A DNA stretch of 49,206 nucleotides from contig JAPHRD010000011.1 in the NCBI GenBank assembly GCA_026196225.1, positions 1 through 49,206 on the forward strand, read 5' to 3'. The position numbers and the translations under genes were made by a program. Source of the stretch: Motiliproteus sp. GTDB taxonomy: Bacteria > Pseudomonadota > Gammaproteobacteria > Pseudomonadales > Balneatricaceae. Below are positions 8,425 to 17,919 of the stretch, in pieces. The stretch's first letter is position 1; every line of letters starts with the position of its first letter. The notes under the pieces are model-generated. The model did no database searches and was not told where the DNA came from. It saw only the letters and a list, made by a program, of their open reading frames with translations.

Positions 8425-8736
8425 ATAGCAATATCTATCATTTACCTCCGACTCGACCCCATTAAAACCCGTACTTTTCATGCTCAGACAAGCTCAATCA
8501 AAGCAATGCACCATTTACGCCTCCCTTAAAAAAGGGAAAACGATAGACAACCAGCTGGAATAACTGTCGGAATTTTTTACATCTGCAACTTATTCAAGCA
8601 TGCAACCCAATAAAAAAACATGAATAAACAATTGTTTTAACATTACTTATCACCACACAAAGAAAAATGGCGCATTTTTTGCCTTCATGAATTTGAAACA
8701 ACATTCTACTAACGCAGTGACAAACGGTGTGAACAC
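8425..8736 (+). promoter_or_regulatory. 312-bp gene-free region upstream of the PEP-CTERM gene
   Basis: AT-rich region between the ABC operon and the PEP-CTERM gene. It contains a small CCCTT/AAGGG hairpin near 8523-8536 and the sigma-54-type promoter at 8668-8683. No ORF or RNA gene is recognisable. The stretch upstream of the promoter is where an enhancer-binding protein would bind. Confidence 0.5.
8668..8683 (+). promoter_or_regulatory. Sigma-54 (-24/-12) type promoter
   Basis: TGGCGC-N5-TTGCC with exactly ten bases between the invariant GG (8669-8670) and GC (8681-8682), as RpoN promoters require. It lies about 55 bp before the PEP-CTERM start codon. PEP-CTERM genes in other bacteria are often controlled by the PrsK/PrsR two-component system acting through sigma-54, so both match and location fit. 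Confidence 0.65.
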
Positions 8737-10080
8737 ATGGAAACGTTAAGTTATATAAAACCCTCTATAAAACAAATCGTTGTTGCCACCTCACTCGCCA
8801 TGTTTGCAAACATTGTATCCGCGGTGCCAGTGACACTGGTAAACCAAGGATTTGAAACTGGCGATCTGACCGGCTGGGACACTATTGGTGAAGTGACTGC
8901 AGCAGGTCAGACAAACGTAACCACCAGCAATGGTACGAACTACCTAATATCCCCTAACGACACCACCATGGCCTTTCTGGATTCCTTTGGTGCCTCGGTA
9001 TCTGAGATCGAATCATTTTTCGGAATAGCAAGTGGCAGCTTGGATGCCGCACAGATGGCCGGCCCATCATTAAACAACGGCACCGGCAGTGACGGTGGCG
9101 GTGGCGGTGAAGAAGGCGGCGGCGGTGTAGTAATCCCCCCCATAGATACCGGCAGCCCTAACGGCAATTCTGACTTAACTAACGGCTCAGCTATTTCACA
9201 AAACTTCTTCGCCAACGCCGGTGACACCATTGATATGTCCTGGAACTACGCGGCGCGGGATTACGTGCCTTTCACCGACCCCTCTTTTGCTGTTTTGGTA
9301 GCTCCAGACGGTACCGCCTTTATTGATGTACTTGCCAGTACAACGGGCCCAGGCCTAGTGACCGGATCCGACGGCATCTCCGGCGTGTTTTCATTCGCAC
9401 AGCAATTGAACCAAACCGGGGAATACAAGCTGGGGTTTGCAGTCGCCAATACTGGCGACACCGCTTTCAACGCCACGCTATTTATTGATGATGGTGCTGG
9501 AGCTTGCAACCCCGCATGTAACGACCTAGGTTCACCCGAAAACCCACTGCTGCCTATCGATGATGACACCCCGGAATCATTCGACTTTACCTTTATCGTT
9601 ACAGAGCCAACCACCCCCATCTTCATTGACCCGGTAGTCGCTATCGGTTACGACTACATCGTCAACTCTGGTCCGAATGTCGCCAGCGTCATCCTGCCCA
9701 ATATTGGTGACGGTATTTATGAAATCTACGGCTGGGGTGGTTCAGATTTCGATGTTTTCCTAGGTGATGCTTTTGCCAATATCGAGTTTGCGTTTGCCGT
9801 GGGCGGTGTCGACCAGTTTCAGGTGCTCGGTATAGAAACATCAGAAATGCTAGACCCTAACGATGATACTGCTTTCGTAACGGGTTTGACATTTGTAGGT
9901 CAAGGCACTGTGGACATCAGCCAAATCCCCGTTACGCTAGATATACCAGATAGCACTCCCGTTCCAGAGCCCGCTCCTCTGGCACTACTTGGCTTAGGGT
10001 TCTTGAGTATGTATTTTGTGCGCCGTCGCTCAGGGCGTACCGAGGCCCAGAAGTCAGCGGCAGAGGCCTCTCTTGCATAA
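8737..10080 (+). CDS. PEP-CTERM sorted surface protein
   Basis: Exported protein of 447 residues with a signal peptide ending near VSA (about residue 29). A jelly-roll-like start (LVNQGFETGDLTGWDTIGE) is followed by a glycine-rich linker (about 113-128) and beta-rich, acidic repeats. The C-terminus carries the exosortase signal: VPEP from residue 409, a hydrophobic span, then RRR. Sixteen further residues follow the basic cluster, longer than usual. Exosortase is expected to cleave at PEP and release the protein to the cell surface or exopolysaccharide matrix; no exosortase gene is in the window. The ribosome site is weak. Expression is probably sigma-54 dependent. The ligand or role is unknown. 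Confidence 0.85.
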   Translation: METLSYIKPSIKQIVVATSLAMFANIVSAVPVTLVNQGFETGDLTGWDTIGEVTAAGQTNVTTSNGTNYLISPNDTTMAFLDSFGASVSEIESFFGIASGSLDAAQMAGPSLNNGTGSDGGGGGEEGGGGVVIPPIDTGSPNGNSDLTNGSAISQNFFANAGDTIDMSWNYAARDYVPFTDPSFAVLVAPDGTAFIDVLASTTGPGLVTGSDGISGVFSFAQQLNQTGEYKLGFAVANTGDTAFNATLFIDDGAGACNPACNDLGSPENPLLPIDDDTPESFDFTFIVTEPTTPIFIDPVVAIGYDYIVNSGPNVASVILPNIGDGIYEIYGWGGSDFDVFLGDAFANIEFAFAVGGVDQFQVLGIETSEMLDPNDDTAFVTGLTFVGQGTVDISQIPVTLDIPDSTPVPEPAPLALLGLGFLSMYFVRRRSGRTEAQKSAAEASLA

Positions 10081-10084
10081 TCTC

Positions 10085-10609
10085 ATGGGTGAACTAGCGC
10101 TTCGGCTTGTACGCCACTGCATATTGGCTGTTGCAGTGGCATTGATGTTCACGGTGTCCGTCAACGCCGCCCCCCAAGCACCACTGATTTACGGTGCTTG
10201 GAATGTTCAATGCAAGCCACGCACTGGCAGCACGGAAAATCTCTGTGTTGCCAACCAATTAATCACGGCCGGAAAAAGCAAAGAACACGCAATTTTTGGC
10301 GTGATGGTTGCCCAAAACCGTGAACATAAATTGCCCCATATTATCTTTCGTATGGGCCCAACCGCTAACATTCAAAAGGGTGCCGCCGTTAAAGTCGATG
10401 ACCACAAACCCTTTCGTGTAGCCATATCCAAATGTGACGAACAAACATGTGAAGTACGTTCGCTGATACCCGAACCTTTATTGTCACAAATGCGTAGCGG
10501 CAAGCTCTTGAAATTCGCATTTTTCGTCGACAACAAACAAGTAACCTACCCGGTGTATCTAGAAGGCTTCGATAAAACCTATACCGCGCTGTCCACCGAA
10601 TCCAGATAA
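10085..10609 (+). CDS. IalB-family (invasion-associated locus B) exported protein
   Basis: Small exported protein of 174 residues from the ATG at 10085, chosen because it gives a proper signal peptide (about residues 1-28); extending upstream only adds sequence overlapping the PEP-CTERM tail. The body shows the IalB pattern: YGAWNVQC near the start, a paired cysteine segment (CDEQTCEVRSLIPEPLL) and a C-terminal YPVYLEGFDKTYTAL. The family is widespread in free-living bacteria and has no settled biochemical function. It starts five bases after the PEP-CTERM stop codon, so the two are likely cotranscribed. The ribosome site is weak. Confidence 0.75.
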   Translation: MGELALRLVRHCILAVAVALMFTVSVNAAPQAPLIYGAWNVQCKPRTGSTENLCVANQLITAGKSKEHAIFGVMVAQNREHKLPHIIFRMGPTANIQKGAAVKVDDHKPFRVAISKCDEQTCEVRSLIPEPLLSQMRSGKLLKFAFFVDNKQVTYPVYLEGFDKTYTALSTESR

Positions 10610-10681
10610 CTCCGATGCACATGCTGCAAACTTCAGCCTATTGAGAACACAATCTGAGTACTACTGAATTTTTATCGGTTT

Positions 10682-11986
10682 TTATAGAAAGGCAGTGACA
10701 TCCAGCGAGAACTACAACTGCTCTTTTCTTTCTCCATTAAACAGATTTGGAAGGCTACCGCCAAAAGGTTTGCCCGGCCCTTTGTAGCGATCGTATCGAA
10801 TCTCTGGACGGATTCTGAGCCAGGATTGAGGGAACCAGGATAGATTTGCGGTCCAGGATCGGTACTCTCCTTCGGGGAGCAGGAAATAGGCGCCATCGTC
10901 ATCCTTAAACCACTCCCCGCGGATGCCCAGCTGCAGATCTTGGCGATATTTCCACAAGAGGCTGAGATTTACCCCGTACCACTGACTGTCTTCGGTAATC
11001 ATAAAACCGGGAGGATTTTCCACACCGGCAGCAACATCACCGCCCTCTTGATCGCCGTAAACGGCATTCAAGATCAAACGCCATTGTCGCTGTTCTCCCA
11101 ATGTTTGGCTGATGGTCAGCGAATGGAATTGGCGAAATAGATCCTTACCGCTGCTGCTAACCGCTACGAAAGGCCGCTGGTCGGTCACACCGCCCTCAGA
11201 TTGTTCGTTACCCCAAATGCTTTCCACGTCGATCCAGGTTCGCATATCCGAACTTCGCCATTGCAATGCCGAAATCAGGCTTTTGGAATTGTTATTGTCC
11301 TGCAAGTTGTTCCAGCCTTGCACCAGACCTAATTCAACCCCCCAAAGGCCAAACCGTCTATCTATTGGCAGTTGGGTCGAAAGCAAACCACCAAAGTGCT
11401 TGGAGGGACCGTAGAGCATAGCGTATGGATGGCTGTAAAAAGAGCTGGGCGGATCGACAGGGGCACCGATCTCGTTACCGATATTGGTAAACCAGGTTCC
11501 AATTTGAAAAGTCACGCCCTCGCCAATAGGCGCATAAATTTTGGCAAACCATTGCGGCAGGATTAGGACCGGATCCTCCCCTTCGTTTATTCCCCACTCA
11601 TCTTCAAAACCGTAGGTGCGGCTAAAATCCTCACCATAGCGACCTTGAATAAGAAATCCCCAATCCCAAGCGTTAGGAGTCGGCCCGGGAAAAGGGCCAA
11701 TTCGAGGTTTGTAATTGGCCCGCAACGGTTTTTCTATCAGGATCTCTGCACGATTTAAAACCAGCCCCTCTTCGAGATTAAAGAATCCCGTCGGGAATAC
11801 ATTTTCTGAGGAATTATCGTTGGCGAGGATCCCAGTCTGTATTCGGGCAGATACATTAACCCTGCGCTCTTCCCACAACTGATCACCAAAAAGCTCTTGG
11901 TAAAGCCAACCCTTTGGCTGGCTCGCCTCAACACTGGCAGATATAAACCACAGAGCCAGTGCCAAAAATCCAGAAAATTTATACAT
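10682..11986 (-). pseudogene. Outer-membrane beta-barrel porin (BBP2/OprB-like) interrupted by a TAG near its end
   Basis: Predicted outer-membrane barrel with a signal peptide (about 1-21) and alternating aromatic strands such as WDWGFLIQGRYGEDF, WLRIRPEIRYDRY and TANLSWFPQSW. It resembles BBP2 or carbohydrate-porin proteins. The open frame ends at TAG (10712-10714) after 424 residues, without the usual final strand. Reading through that codon gives FSLDVTAFL and then TAA at 10682-10684, which looks like the missing last strand with its C-terminal aromatic. So either a nonsense mutation has cut the gene by ten codons, the TAG is read through, or it is a base-call error. The ATG has a good AAGGGA ribosome site. 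Confidence 0.7.
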
Positions 11987-12182
11987 TTAGTCCCTTATCT
12001 CAAAACAGCTGGTTGCATCATAAAACTGGCTAGCCATATTGCCGAATACTCTTTGGTCGAAGAGCTTAGTCAGTTGTCCGCTTAGACCACTACAGGATGG
12101 AAAACCGACCGACCTGCTAAACCAAATAATTACCAGGACAACTGTTTAATGGCCGGGCCTGGGTTAAAATGAGCCTTTCAAT

Positions 12183-13145
12183 TTGTCGGCCCTCGTTGTG
12201 AACATTTACCTGCAAACCCTTTCTGAAACTGCCCAGATCGTTTTACCAATCTTTCTGCTTTTAATCAGCGGCTTTCTACTACGACATTTTAGAGTCATTG
12301 ATAGCCACTTTATTGATCAGGGATCGCGACTGGTCTTTACCCTGACCTTGCCGGTGTTGATTTTTCTCAGCATCTCCCGGGCAGATTTCCTGACACTCTT
12401 CAATGTCGAGCTGATTAGCTATTTTGTGCTGGTGACCGTTGTCAGCGTTGCCGTGCTTTATCTAGGTGCACGCCGCTGGATTGCACAAGCCGCTGACCAG
12501 GGCGTGTTTGTTCAGGGGGCGTTTCGTAGCAATTTCGGCATTATCGGTCTGGCGATGGTGTTCAACATGCTGGGAGAACCGGGCCTGGCCCCCGCTGCGT
12601 TGCTATTGGCCTTTGTCATTCCTGTATTCAATGTGCTGTCTATTCTGGTGGTCAGCCTGCCGCTGCAAGGGGGCCTAAAACCGCTATCGATACTCAAGTC
12701 GATCATTACCAATCCACTGATTTTGGCAGTCATCGCCGCCTTGCCATTTTCACTGCTGCGCTGGCCATTACCAGGACTGGTGGAATCCACTGGCGCTTAC
12801 TTCGCTGACCTGACCCTTCCCCTGGCGCTGCTGGCCATAGGCGGAGCGTTGGATGTGAAATACCTGCGTAACAGCTCAAAATTGGCCATTCATGGCACCT
12901 TACTGAAACTGGTTATTTTACCGCTACTACTAACCCTGGGAGCCTGGCTCTATGGTTTCCAGGGGGATGATTTGGCAATCCTGTTTATCTTATTTAGCAG
13001 TCCCACGGCGGCGGCCAGCTTTGTTATGGCCCAGGTAATGGGGGGCAATGCTCGGTTGGCTGCCAACATTGTGGCATTGACAACCCTGGGCTCAATCCTG
13101 ACCATGGGCACCGGCATCTATTTACTGAAACTTATGGCTATTTGA
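12183..13145 (+). CDS. AEC-family (auxin efflux carrier type) transporter
   Basis: Inner-membrane secondary carrier with about ten spans (320 residues from TTG, or 315 from GTG at 12198). The two halves have the AEC layout, with VLPIFLLLISGFLLRHFRVID at the start, the FRSNFGIIGLAM segment mid-protein and FSSPTAAASFVMAQVMGGN near the end. Bacterial members export or exchange organic acids such as malate; the substrate here is unknown. No ATG is available in frame and no strong ribosome site is visible, so the start is uncertain. It stands alone between the porin promoter region and the thioesterase. Confidence 0.82.
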   Translation: MSALVVNIYLQTLSETAQIVLPIFLLLISGFLLRHFRVIDSHFIDQGSRLVFTLTLPVLIFLSISRADFLTLFNVELISYFVLVTVVSVAVLYLGARRWIAQAADQGVFVQGAFRSNFGIIGLAMVFNMLGEPGLAPAALLLAFVIPVFNVLSILVVSLPLQGGLKPLSILKSIITNPLILAVIAALPFSLLRWPLPGLVESTGAYFADLTLPLALLAIGGALDVKYLRNSSKLAIHGTLLKLVILPLLLTLGAWLYGFQGDDLAILFILFSSPTAAASFVMAQVMGGNARLAANIVALTTLGSILTMGTGIYLLKLMAI

Positions 13146-13190
13146 TCCAACAGAATTTTTATCGGAACTTTTTCATCGGAATTAGGCTTT

Positions 13191-13586
13191 ATGGAACACT
13201 CAATTACGCTTCCCATTCGCTGGGGGGATATGGACGCTTTTGGGCATCTCAACAACGTCGCCATATTTAGATTGCTGGAAGAGTGCCGCATCCAATGGCT
13301 GTCCGCATTGGAGTGCCCCATTGACATTCAAGAGACAGGACCAGTAGTGATTAATGTCTCCTGCGACTTTTTAAAGCAGGTGGTTTACCCGGCGGATATC
13401 AATATCATCACCCGCGTTGAAAATATCGGACGCAGCAGCCTGGAAATTAGCCACGAACTCTATATCGCCGGAGACAAGCCGCAGCTGTGTGGTCGAGCCA
13501 GCGGCAAGATGGTTTGGGTTCACTACCAAGATGAGGTGTCCGTTCCTCTACCCGCCGAACTTCGAACTCGCTTGACGACACCCTAG
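13191..13586 (+). CDS. Acyl-CoA thioesterase, 4HBT hotdog fold
   Basis: Cytoplasmic hotdog-fold protein of 131 residues, the normal length for the 4HBT family. The conserved N-terminal pattern RWGDMDAFGHLNN contains the aspartate that acts in thioester hydrolysis. The central RIQWLSAL helix and the later VHYQDE strand complete the fold. It probably hydrolyses acyl-CoA thioesters; chain length cannot be predicted. It is 45 bp downstream of the AEC gene and 15 bp upstream of the ankyrin gene, so the latter two probably share a transcript. Confidence 0.85.
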   Translation: MEHSITLPIRWGDMDAFGHLNNVAIFRLLEECRIQWLSALECPIDIQETGPVVINVSCDFLKQVVYPADINIITRVENIGRSSLEISHELYIAGDKPQLCGRASGKMVWVHYQDEVSVPLPAELRTRLTTP

Positions 13587-13601
13587 CGTATTGGCGACTC
13601 C

Positions 13602-14228
13602 ATGCTGAACCAGTTCCTAACACAGCGGCAACAACAGAAGTTTCAGCAAGCATTGCTGGAAGCCGATGAAACCTTGTTGAGAAAAACCATCAGCAAGGGT
13701 GCCGACATCAATGCACCATTCGCCATATCCACTGGTGAGGAATTCCCCCCCCTAGTCCACGCCATCAATACTGGCTGCGCAAATTGCATGCGGATACTAT
13801 TGGAAGCGGACGCGGCCATTCCCCAGCAAGAGGATCAGCAACTTGCTCTGCTAGAACAGGCGATCACATCCGACACTAGTCAATTAGCTCTGTTGAGCGT
13901 GTTGCTGGAATTCGGCGTTGACCCCAATGTTTGTCAAGGCCAGGCGTTCTTCCAATGTTTGAAAGTCAGCGACAGCAATCTGCAACTCTTGCTGATCACC
14001 CGATTGATGGAGCATGGCGGCCAGATCAATGTCCGGGACGAACATCAGATATCCGTACTGGATCACTTGATGCTGGCCGAACAAACCCAACTGGTGGGTT
14101 CGTTGATCACTGCAGGAGCGGAGCCAAGCGAGCCACTGGATAAACTCCCCTGCTCCGATGAAATCAAAGCCTTCGCCCTGCGTAAAAAGCAGGATCTTGA
14201 GATACAACGCATGTTGTTGGGCCACTGA
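13602..14228 (+). CDS. Ankyrin-repeat protein
   Basis: Predicted cytoplasmic protein of 208 residues containing about four to five ankyrin-type repeats, such as LLRKTISKGADINAPF, LLSVLLEFGVDPN and LVGSLITAGAEPSEPL. No signal peptide or membrane span is seen, so it is likely a protein-binding scaffold. The start follows a weak site. Its stop codon overlaps the start of the next gene by one base (TGATG), indicating coupling. Partner and role are unknown. Confidence 0.75.
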   Translation: MLNQFLTQRQQQKFQQALLEADETLLRKTISKGADINAPFAISTGEEFPPLVHAINTGCANCMRILLEADAAIPQQEDQQLALLEQAITSDTSQLALLSVLLEFGVDPNVCQGQAFFQCLKVSDSNLQLLLITRLMEHGGQINVRDEHQISVLDHLMLAEQTQLVGSLITAGAEPSEPLDKLPCSDEIKAFALRKKQDLEIQRMLLGH

Positions 14229-14503
14229 TGCAATCCGATCCTGACAAGCTGCTGAAGAAGCACCACAACCTGACCCAATCCGACAATCGTAAAGTGACCT
14301 CTCACGTTCAACGTGAATCCGGAGACTGGCACCTAAACACTCTGATGATCGAAGATTGCGAAACCCCTTTCAAATACCGGCGCAAACAGCTTTACAAGAG
14401 CTTGAAGGGCCAGCGGGTAAACCTGACTTACTACCCCTCAACAGAGTCGATTGCCGGCATAGAAATGGAGATTATGAGCGTCGTTAGGATCAAGATTGCC
14501 TAA
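14228..14503 (+). CDS. Small conserved-type hypothetical protein (91 aa)
   Basis: I do not recognise a family. The product is basic and soluble, with no signal peptide or membrane span. Its centre (WHLNTLMIEDCETPFKYRRK) and the following YKSLKGQRVNLTYYPSTE read like a small beta-rich domain. It is coupled to the ankyrin gene through a one-base TGATG overlap, which supports real translation. Confidence 0.6.
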   Translation: MQSDPDKLLKKHHNLTQSDNRKVTSHVQRESGDWHLNTLMIEDCETPFKYRRKQLYKSLKGQRVNLTYYPSTESIAGIEMEIMSVVRIKIA

Positions 14504-14779
14504 CCAGCGTTGTAACTAATTTTTCATTCAAATTCGGAGATGTTTTCGGTCACGTCTCACGGTACAATATCAACCGCATTCCCCACCTGCACCTTGGCAG
14601 GATTTCTCACCCCAAGGTCGATAACAACGAAAATCAATCACCTAGCTCTTAAGTCGCAAAAAAATCATGCAAAAGACGTGACTTGGTGGCTAAAAAGAAT
14701 GCAAATGTAGCGAATATCCTGTACCCTTTCGCGCAATTTATACTGCCCAGAATTTTCTGACCCTTATTCGAGTATCGAA

Positions 14780-16876
14780 ATGACTGACTTAACTAACTAT
14801 CGCAACATCGGTATTTTTGCCCACGTTGACGCGGGTAAAACCACCACGACTGAACGTATCCTGAAGCTGACCGGTAAGATCCACAAGACCGGTGAAGTGC
14901 ACGACGGTGCCGCTACTACTGACTTCATGGAACAGGAAGCCGAGCGTGGTATCACCATCCAGTCTGCAGCGACTACCTGCTTCTGGAATGATCACCGCAT
15001 GAACATCATCGATACTCCCGGGCACGTTGACTTCACTGTTGAAGTTTATCGTTCTCTGAAAGTACTGGACGGTGGTGTTGGCGTATTCTGCGGTTCCGGT
15101 GGTGTTGAGCCTCAGTCCGAAACTAACTGGCGTTATGCCAACGAATCCGAAGTTGCTCGTCTGATCTTCGTTAACAAGCTGGACCGTATGGGTGCAGACT
15201 TCTACCGTGTTGTTGATCAGGTAGAAAACGTTCTGGGCGCCACCCCACTGGTTATGACCTTGCCTATCGGTATCGAAGACGAGTTCTGCGGCGTTGTTGA
15301 TGTACTGAGCCAAAAAGCCTACATCTGGGATGATTCTGGTCAGCCAGAAAACTACGAAATTACCGACATCCCTGAAGATCTGGTCGAAAAAGCTGCTGAG
15401 TACCGTGAAGCACTGATCGAGACTGCCCTGGAGCAGGACGAAGATTTGATGATGGAATACCTGGAAGAAGGCACTGAGCCTTCCATGGAAGACATCAAGC
15501 GCTGCATCCGTAACGGTACTCGTAAGCTAGACTTTTTCCCAACTTACTGTGGTTCTGCATTTAAGAACAAAGGTATCCAACTGGTTCTGGACGCTGTTGT
15601 TGATTACCTGCCGTCTCCAACCGAAGTTGACCCTCAGCCACTGACTGATCCAGAAACTGGTGACGCGACCGGTGAAGTAGCACTGGTATCTGCCGACGAG
15701 CCTCTACGCGCCCTGGCATTTAAGATCATGGACGACCGTTTTGGCGCCCTGACCTTTATCCGTATTTATTCCGGTACGCTGAACAAGGGTGACACCATCC
15801 TTAACTCTGCGACCGGCAAAACCGAACGTATCGGCCGTATGGTTGAGATGCACGCCGACGACCGTACCGAACTATCTACCGCACAGGCTGGTGACATCAT
15901 CGCGGTTGTAGGTATGAAGAACGTTCAGACTGGTCACACCCTGTGTGATCCTAAGAATGAATGTACTCTGGAACCAATGATCTTCCCTGAGCCTGTTATC
16001 TCTATCGCTGTTGCGCCAAAGGACAAGGGTTCCACTGAAAAGATGGGTGTTGCGATCGGTAAGATGGTTGCTGAAGATCCTTCCTTCTTGGTTGAAACTG
16101 ACGAAGATTCCGGTGAAACCATCCTTAAAGGTATGGGTGAACTGCACCTGGACATCAAGGTCGACATCCTCAAGCGTACTTACGGCGTTGAGCTGGAAGT
16201 AGGTCAGCCTCAGGTTGCTTACCGCGAAACAATTACGACAGCTATCGAAGACACCTACACCCACAAGAAGCAGTCTGGTGGTTCTGGTCAATTCGGTAAG
16301 ATCGACTACCGCATCAAGCCCGGCGAGCCTGGTACTGGCTTCACCTTCGAGTCCACTGTTGTGGGTGGTAACGTTCCTAAGGAATTCTTCCCAGCTATCG
16401 AGAAGGGTTTCAAAGGCATGATGGAAGAAGGTCCTGTGGCTGGTTTCCCTGTACTGGACGTTGAGATCGAACTGTTCGACGGTGGTTTCCACGCGGTTGA
16501 CTCCTCTGCTGTAGCCTTCGAACTGGCTTCACGTGGCGCTTTCCGTCAGTCCATGCCTAAGGCCGGTCCTCAGCTGATCGAACCTATCATGAAGGTTGAC
16601 GTGTTCACTCCTGAAGATCACGTGGGTGACGTTATCGGTGACCTGAACCGTCGTCGCGGCATGATCAAAGATCAGATGGCAGCATCCACTGGCGTTCGTA
16701 TTAAAGCAGACGTCCCTCTGTCCGAAATGTTCGGTTACATCGGCAGCCTGCGTACTATGACGTCTGGCCGTGGTCAGTTCTCCATGGAGTTCTCCCACTA
16801 CATGCCTTGCCCGAACTCTGTATCTGAAGCCGTTGTTGCTGCAGAACTGGAAAAGAAAGAAGCTAAGAAGAAGTAA
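14780..16876 (+). CDS. fusA: Translation elongation factor G, stand-alone paralogue (EF-G2 type)
   Basis: Cytoplasmic GTPase of 698 residues, full EF-G length, which moves tRNAs through the ribosome or helps recycle it. Motifs include the P-loop AHVDAGKT (14-21), [11 protein letters not shown] (G3) and NKLD (G4), followed by domains II-V. The sequence ([28 protein letters not shown]) is of the EF-G2 type seen as a second copy in Vibrio and related bacteria. It is not flanked by rpsL, rpsG or tuf, so the str-operon copy should lie elsewhere. Its 276-bp leader contains an ACCTTGG/CCAAGGT inverted repeat at 14591-14618. A strong terminator follows. The ribosome site is weak. Confidence 0.93.
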   Translation: MTDLTNYRNIGIFAHVDAGKTTTTERILKLTGKIHKTGEVHDGAATTDFMEQEAERGITIQSAATTCFWNDHRMNIIDTPGHVDFTVEVYRSLKVLDGGVGVFCGSGGVEPQSETNWRYANESEVARLIFVNKLDRMGADFYRVVDQVENVLGATPLVMTLPIGIEDEFCGVVDVLSQKAYIWDDSGQPENYEITDIPEDLVEKAAEYREALIETALEQDEDLMMEYLEEGTEPSMEDIKRCIRNGTRKLDFFPTYCGSAFKNKGIQLVLDAVVDYLPSPTEVDPQPLTDPETGDATGEVALVSADEPLRALAFKIMDDRFGALTFIRIYSGTLNKGDTILNSATGKTERIGRMVEMHADDRTELSTAQAGDIIAVVGMKNVQTGHTLCDPKNECTLEPMIFPEPVISIAVAPKDKGSTEKMGVAIGKMVAEDPSFLVETDEDSGETILKGMGELHLDIKVDILKRTYGVELEVGQPQVAYRETITTAIEDTYTHKKQSGGSGQFGKIDYRIKPGEPGTGFTFESTVVGGNVPKEFFPAIEKGFKGMMEEGPVAGFPVLDVEIELFDGGFHAVDSSAVAFELASRGAFRQSMPKAGPQLIEPIMKVDVFTPEDHVGDVIGDLNRRRGMIKDQMAASTGVRIKADVPLSEMFGYIGSLRTMTSGRGQFSMEFSHYMPCPNSVSEAVVAAELEKKEAKKK

Positions 16877-16901
16877 ACTACCTTCTACTTAGCTCTGATC
16901 A

Positions 16902-16934
16902 AGCCCCGATAGCTCAGGTTATCGGGGCTTTTTG
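16902..16934 (+). terminator. Rho-independent terminator after EF-G
   Basis: A perfect 10-bp stem AGCCCCGATA/TATCGGGGCT (16902-16911 with 16920-16929) with an 8-nt loop, followed by TTTTT. It lies 26 bp after the EF-G stop codon. Confidence 0.9.
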
Positions 16935-17025
16935 TTGCCCCTAAAAAAGTACTGCAATTCCACCTTGATTAAGCGATCCAATCGAGCGATGCTTTAGGAC
17001 GCTTGTTACAGTCTGAGGAATTGTT

Positions 17026-17898
17026 ATGACCATGGTTCAACAGGGAATTCTGGCTCCCTTACCCAGCGCCGCCCGCTATCTTTTCTTTACCCTTCGATCT
17101 CAAGCGGATATCAGCCAGCTACAGTCGGAACTGGAGCGCCTGCCGAAGTCTGGCGATATGGTGATCGGTTTAGGTCCATCCCTGGTTCAGCAGATGGGTG
17201 GTGAGATTAAAACTTTGCGCCCCTTCCCCGCTCTCTGCAATAACGGTATCGATGTTCCTGCGACACCCGCCGCGTTGTGGATCTGGCTAAGGGGTGACGA
17301 CCGTGGTGTTTTGCACCATTTAAGCCGAGCCATTGAACTCCAGTTGGCCAACTGGCTCGACCTGGATCAGGTCGTCGATGGCTTTACCCATGGCGAAGGA
17401 AGGGATCTGACTGGATACGTAGATGGTACCGAAAATCCGGAAGGTGAAGATGCGGTACAAACAGCTGTCACTCACAATCCAGCTGAACTGCAAGGCTCAA
17501 GTTTTGTGGCTGTACAGCAATGGCTCCACGATTTCGACAGCTTCGATTCTATGAGCAGCGAGCAGCAAGATGACAGTATCGGCCGCCATCGCGACACTAA
17601 TGAAGAGTACGACGCCCCGGCGTCTGCCCACGTAAAACGCACTGCGCAGGAAGATTTCTCTCCAGAAGCCTTCGTACTTCGACGCTCAATGCCCTGGTCC
17701 AATGAAGTAGGTGCCGGGTTGATGTTTGTTGCCTTCGGCCATTCCCTGGATGCCTTTGAAGCGCAGATGCGCCGTATGATCGGCCTGGACGATGGCATTA
17801 GCGATGCCCTGTTCCAGTTTACCCGTCCCATCAGCGGCGCATACTTCTGGTGCCCACCGTTAAAAGAGGGTCGCCTGGATCTCTCTGCACTTAACTGA
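17026..17898 (+). CDS. DyP-type haem peroxidase
   Basis: Haem-dependent dye-decolourising peroxidase of 290 residues. The family signature GxxDG is GYVDG (130-134) with the distal aspartate D133. The proximal haem ligand is H202 in AHVKR, and the distal arginine is in the RRSMPW segment (about 219-220). There is no signal peptide, so it acts in the cytoplasm, as YfeX-type enzymes do. No encapsulin gene or C-terminal cargo tag is seen. A GAGG site precedes the ATG. It begins a probable three-gene set with an ABM monooxygenase and a CbiX-like protein. Confidence 0.92.
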   Translation: MTMVQQGILAPLPSAARYLFFTLRSQADISQLQSELERLPKSGDMVIGLGPSLVQQMGGEIKTLRPFPALCNNGIDVPATPAALWIWLRGDDRGVLHHLSRAIELQLANWLDLDQVVDGFTHGEGRDLTGYVDGTENPEGEDAVQTAVTHNPAELQGSSFVAVQQWLHDFDSFDSMSSEQQDDSIGRHRDTNEEYDAPASAHVKRTAQEDFSPEAFVLRRSMPWSNEVGAGLMFVAFGHSLDAFEAQMRRMIGLDDGISDALFQFTRPISGAYFWCPPLKEGRLDLSALN

Positions 17899-17919
17899 TC
17901 ATAGAGTGGAAGCTACCGC

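Noticed and set aside
10656-10666. GAGTACTACTG resembling the TAGTACTA-type sites
   Set aside because: It lies between the 3' ends of convergent genes, not at a promoter, and lacks the extended similarity of sites 1 and 2.
15872-16492. 206-codon open frame antisense to EF-G
   Set aside because: Shadow of the highly biased EF-G codons; no ribosome site or recognisable domain.
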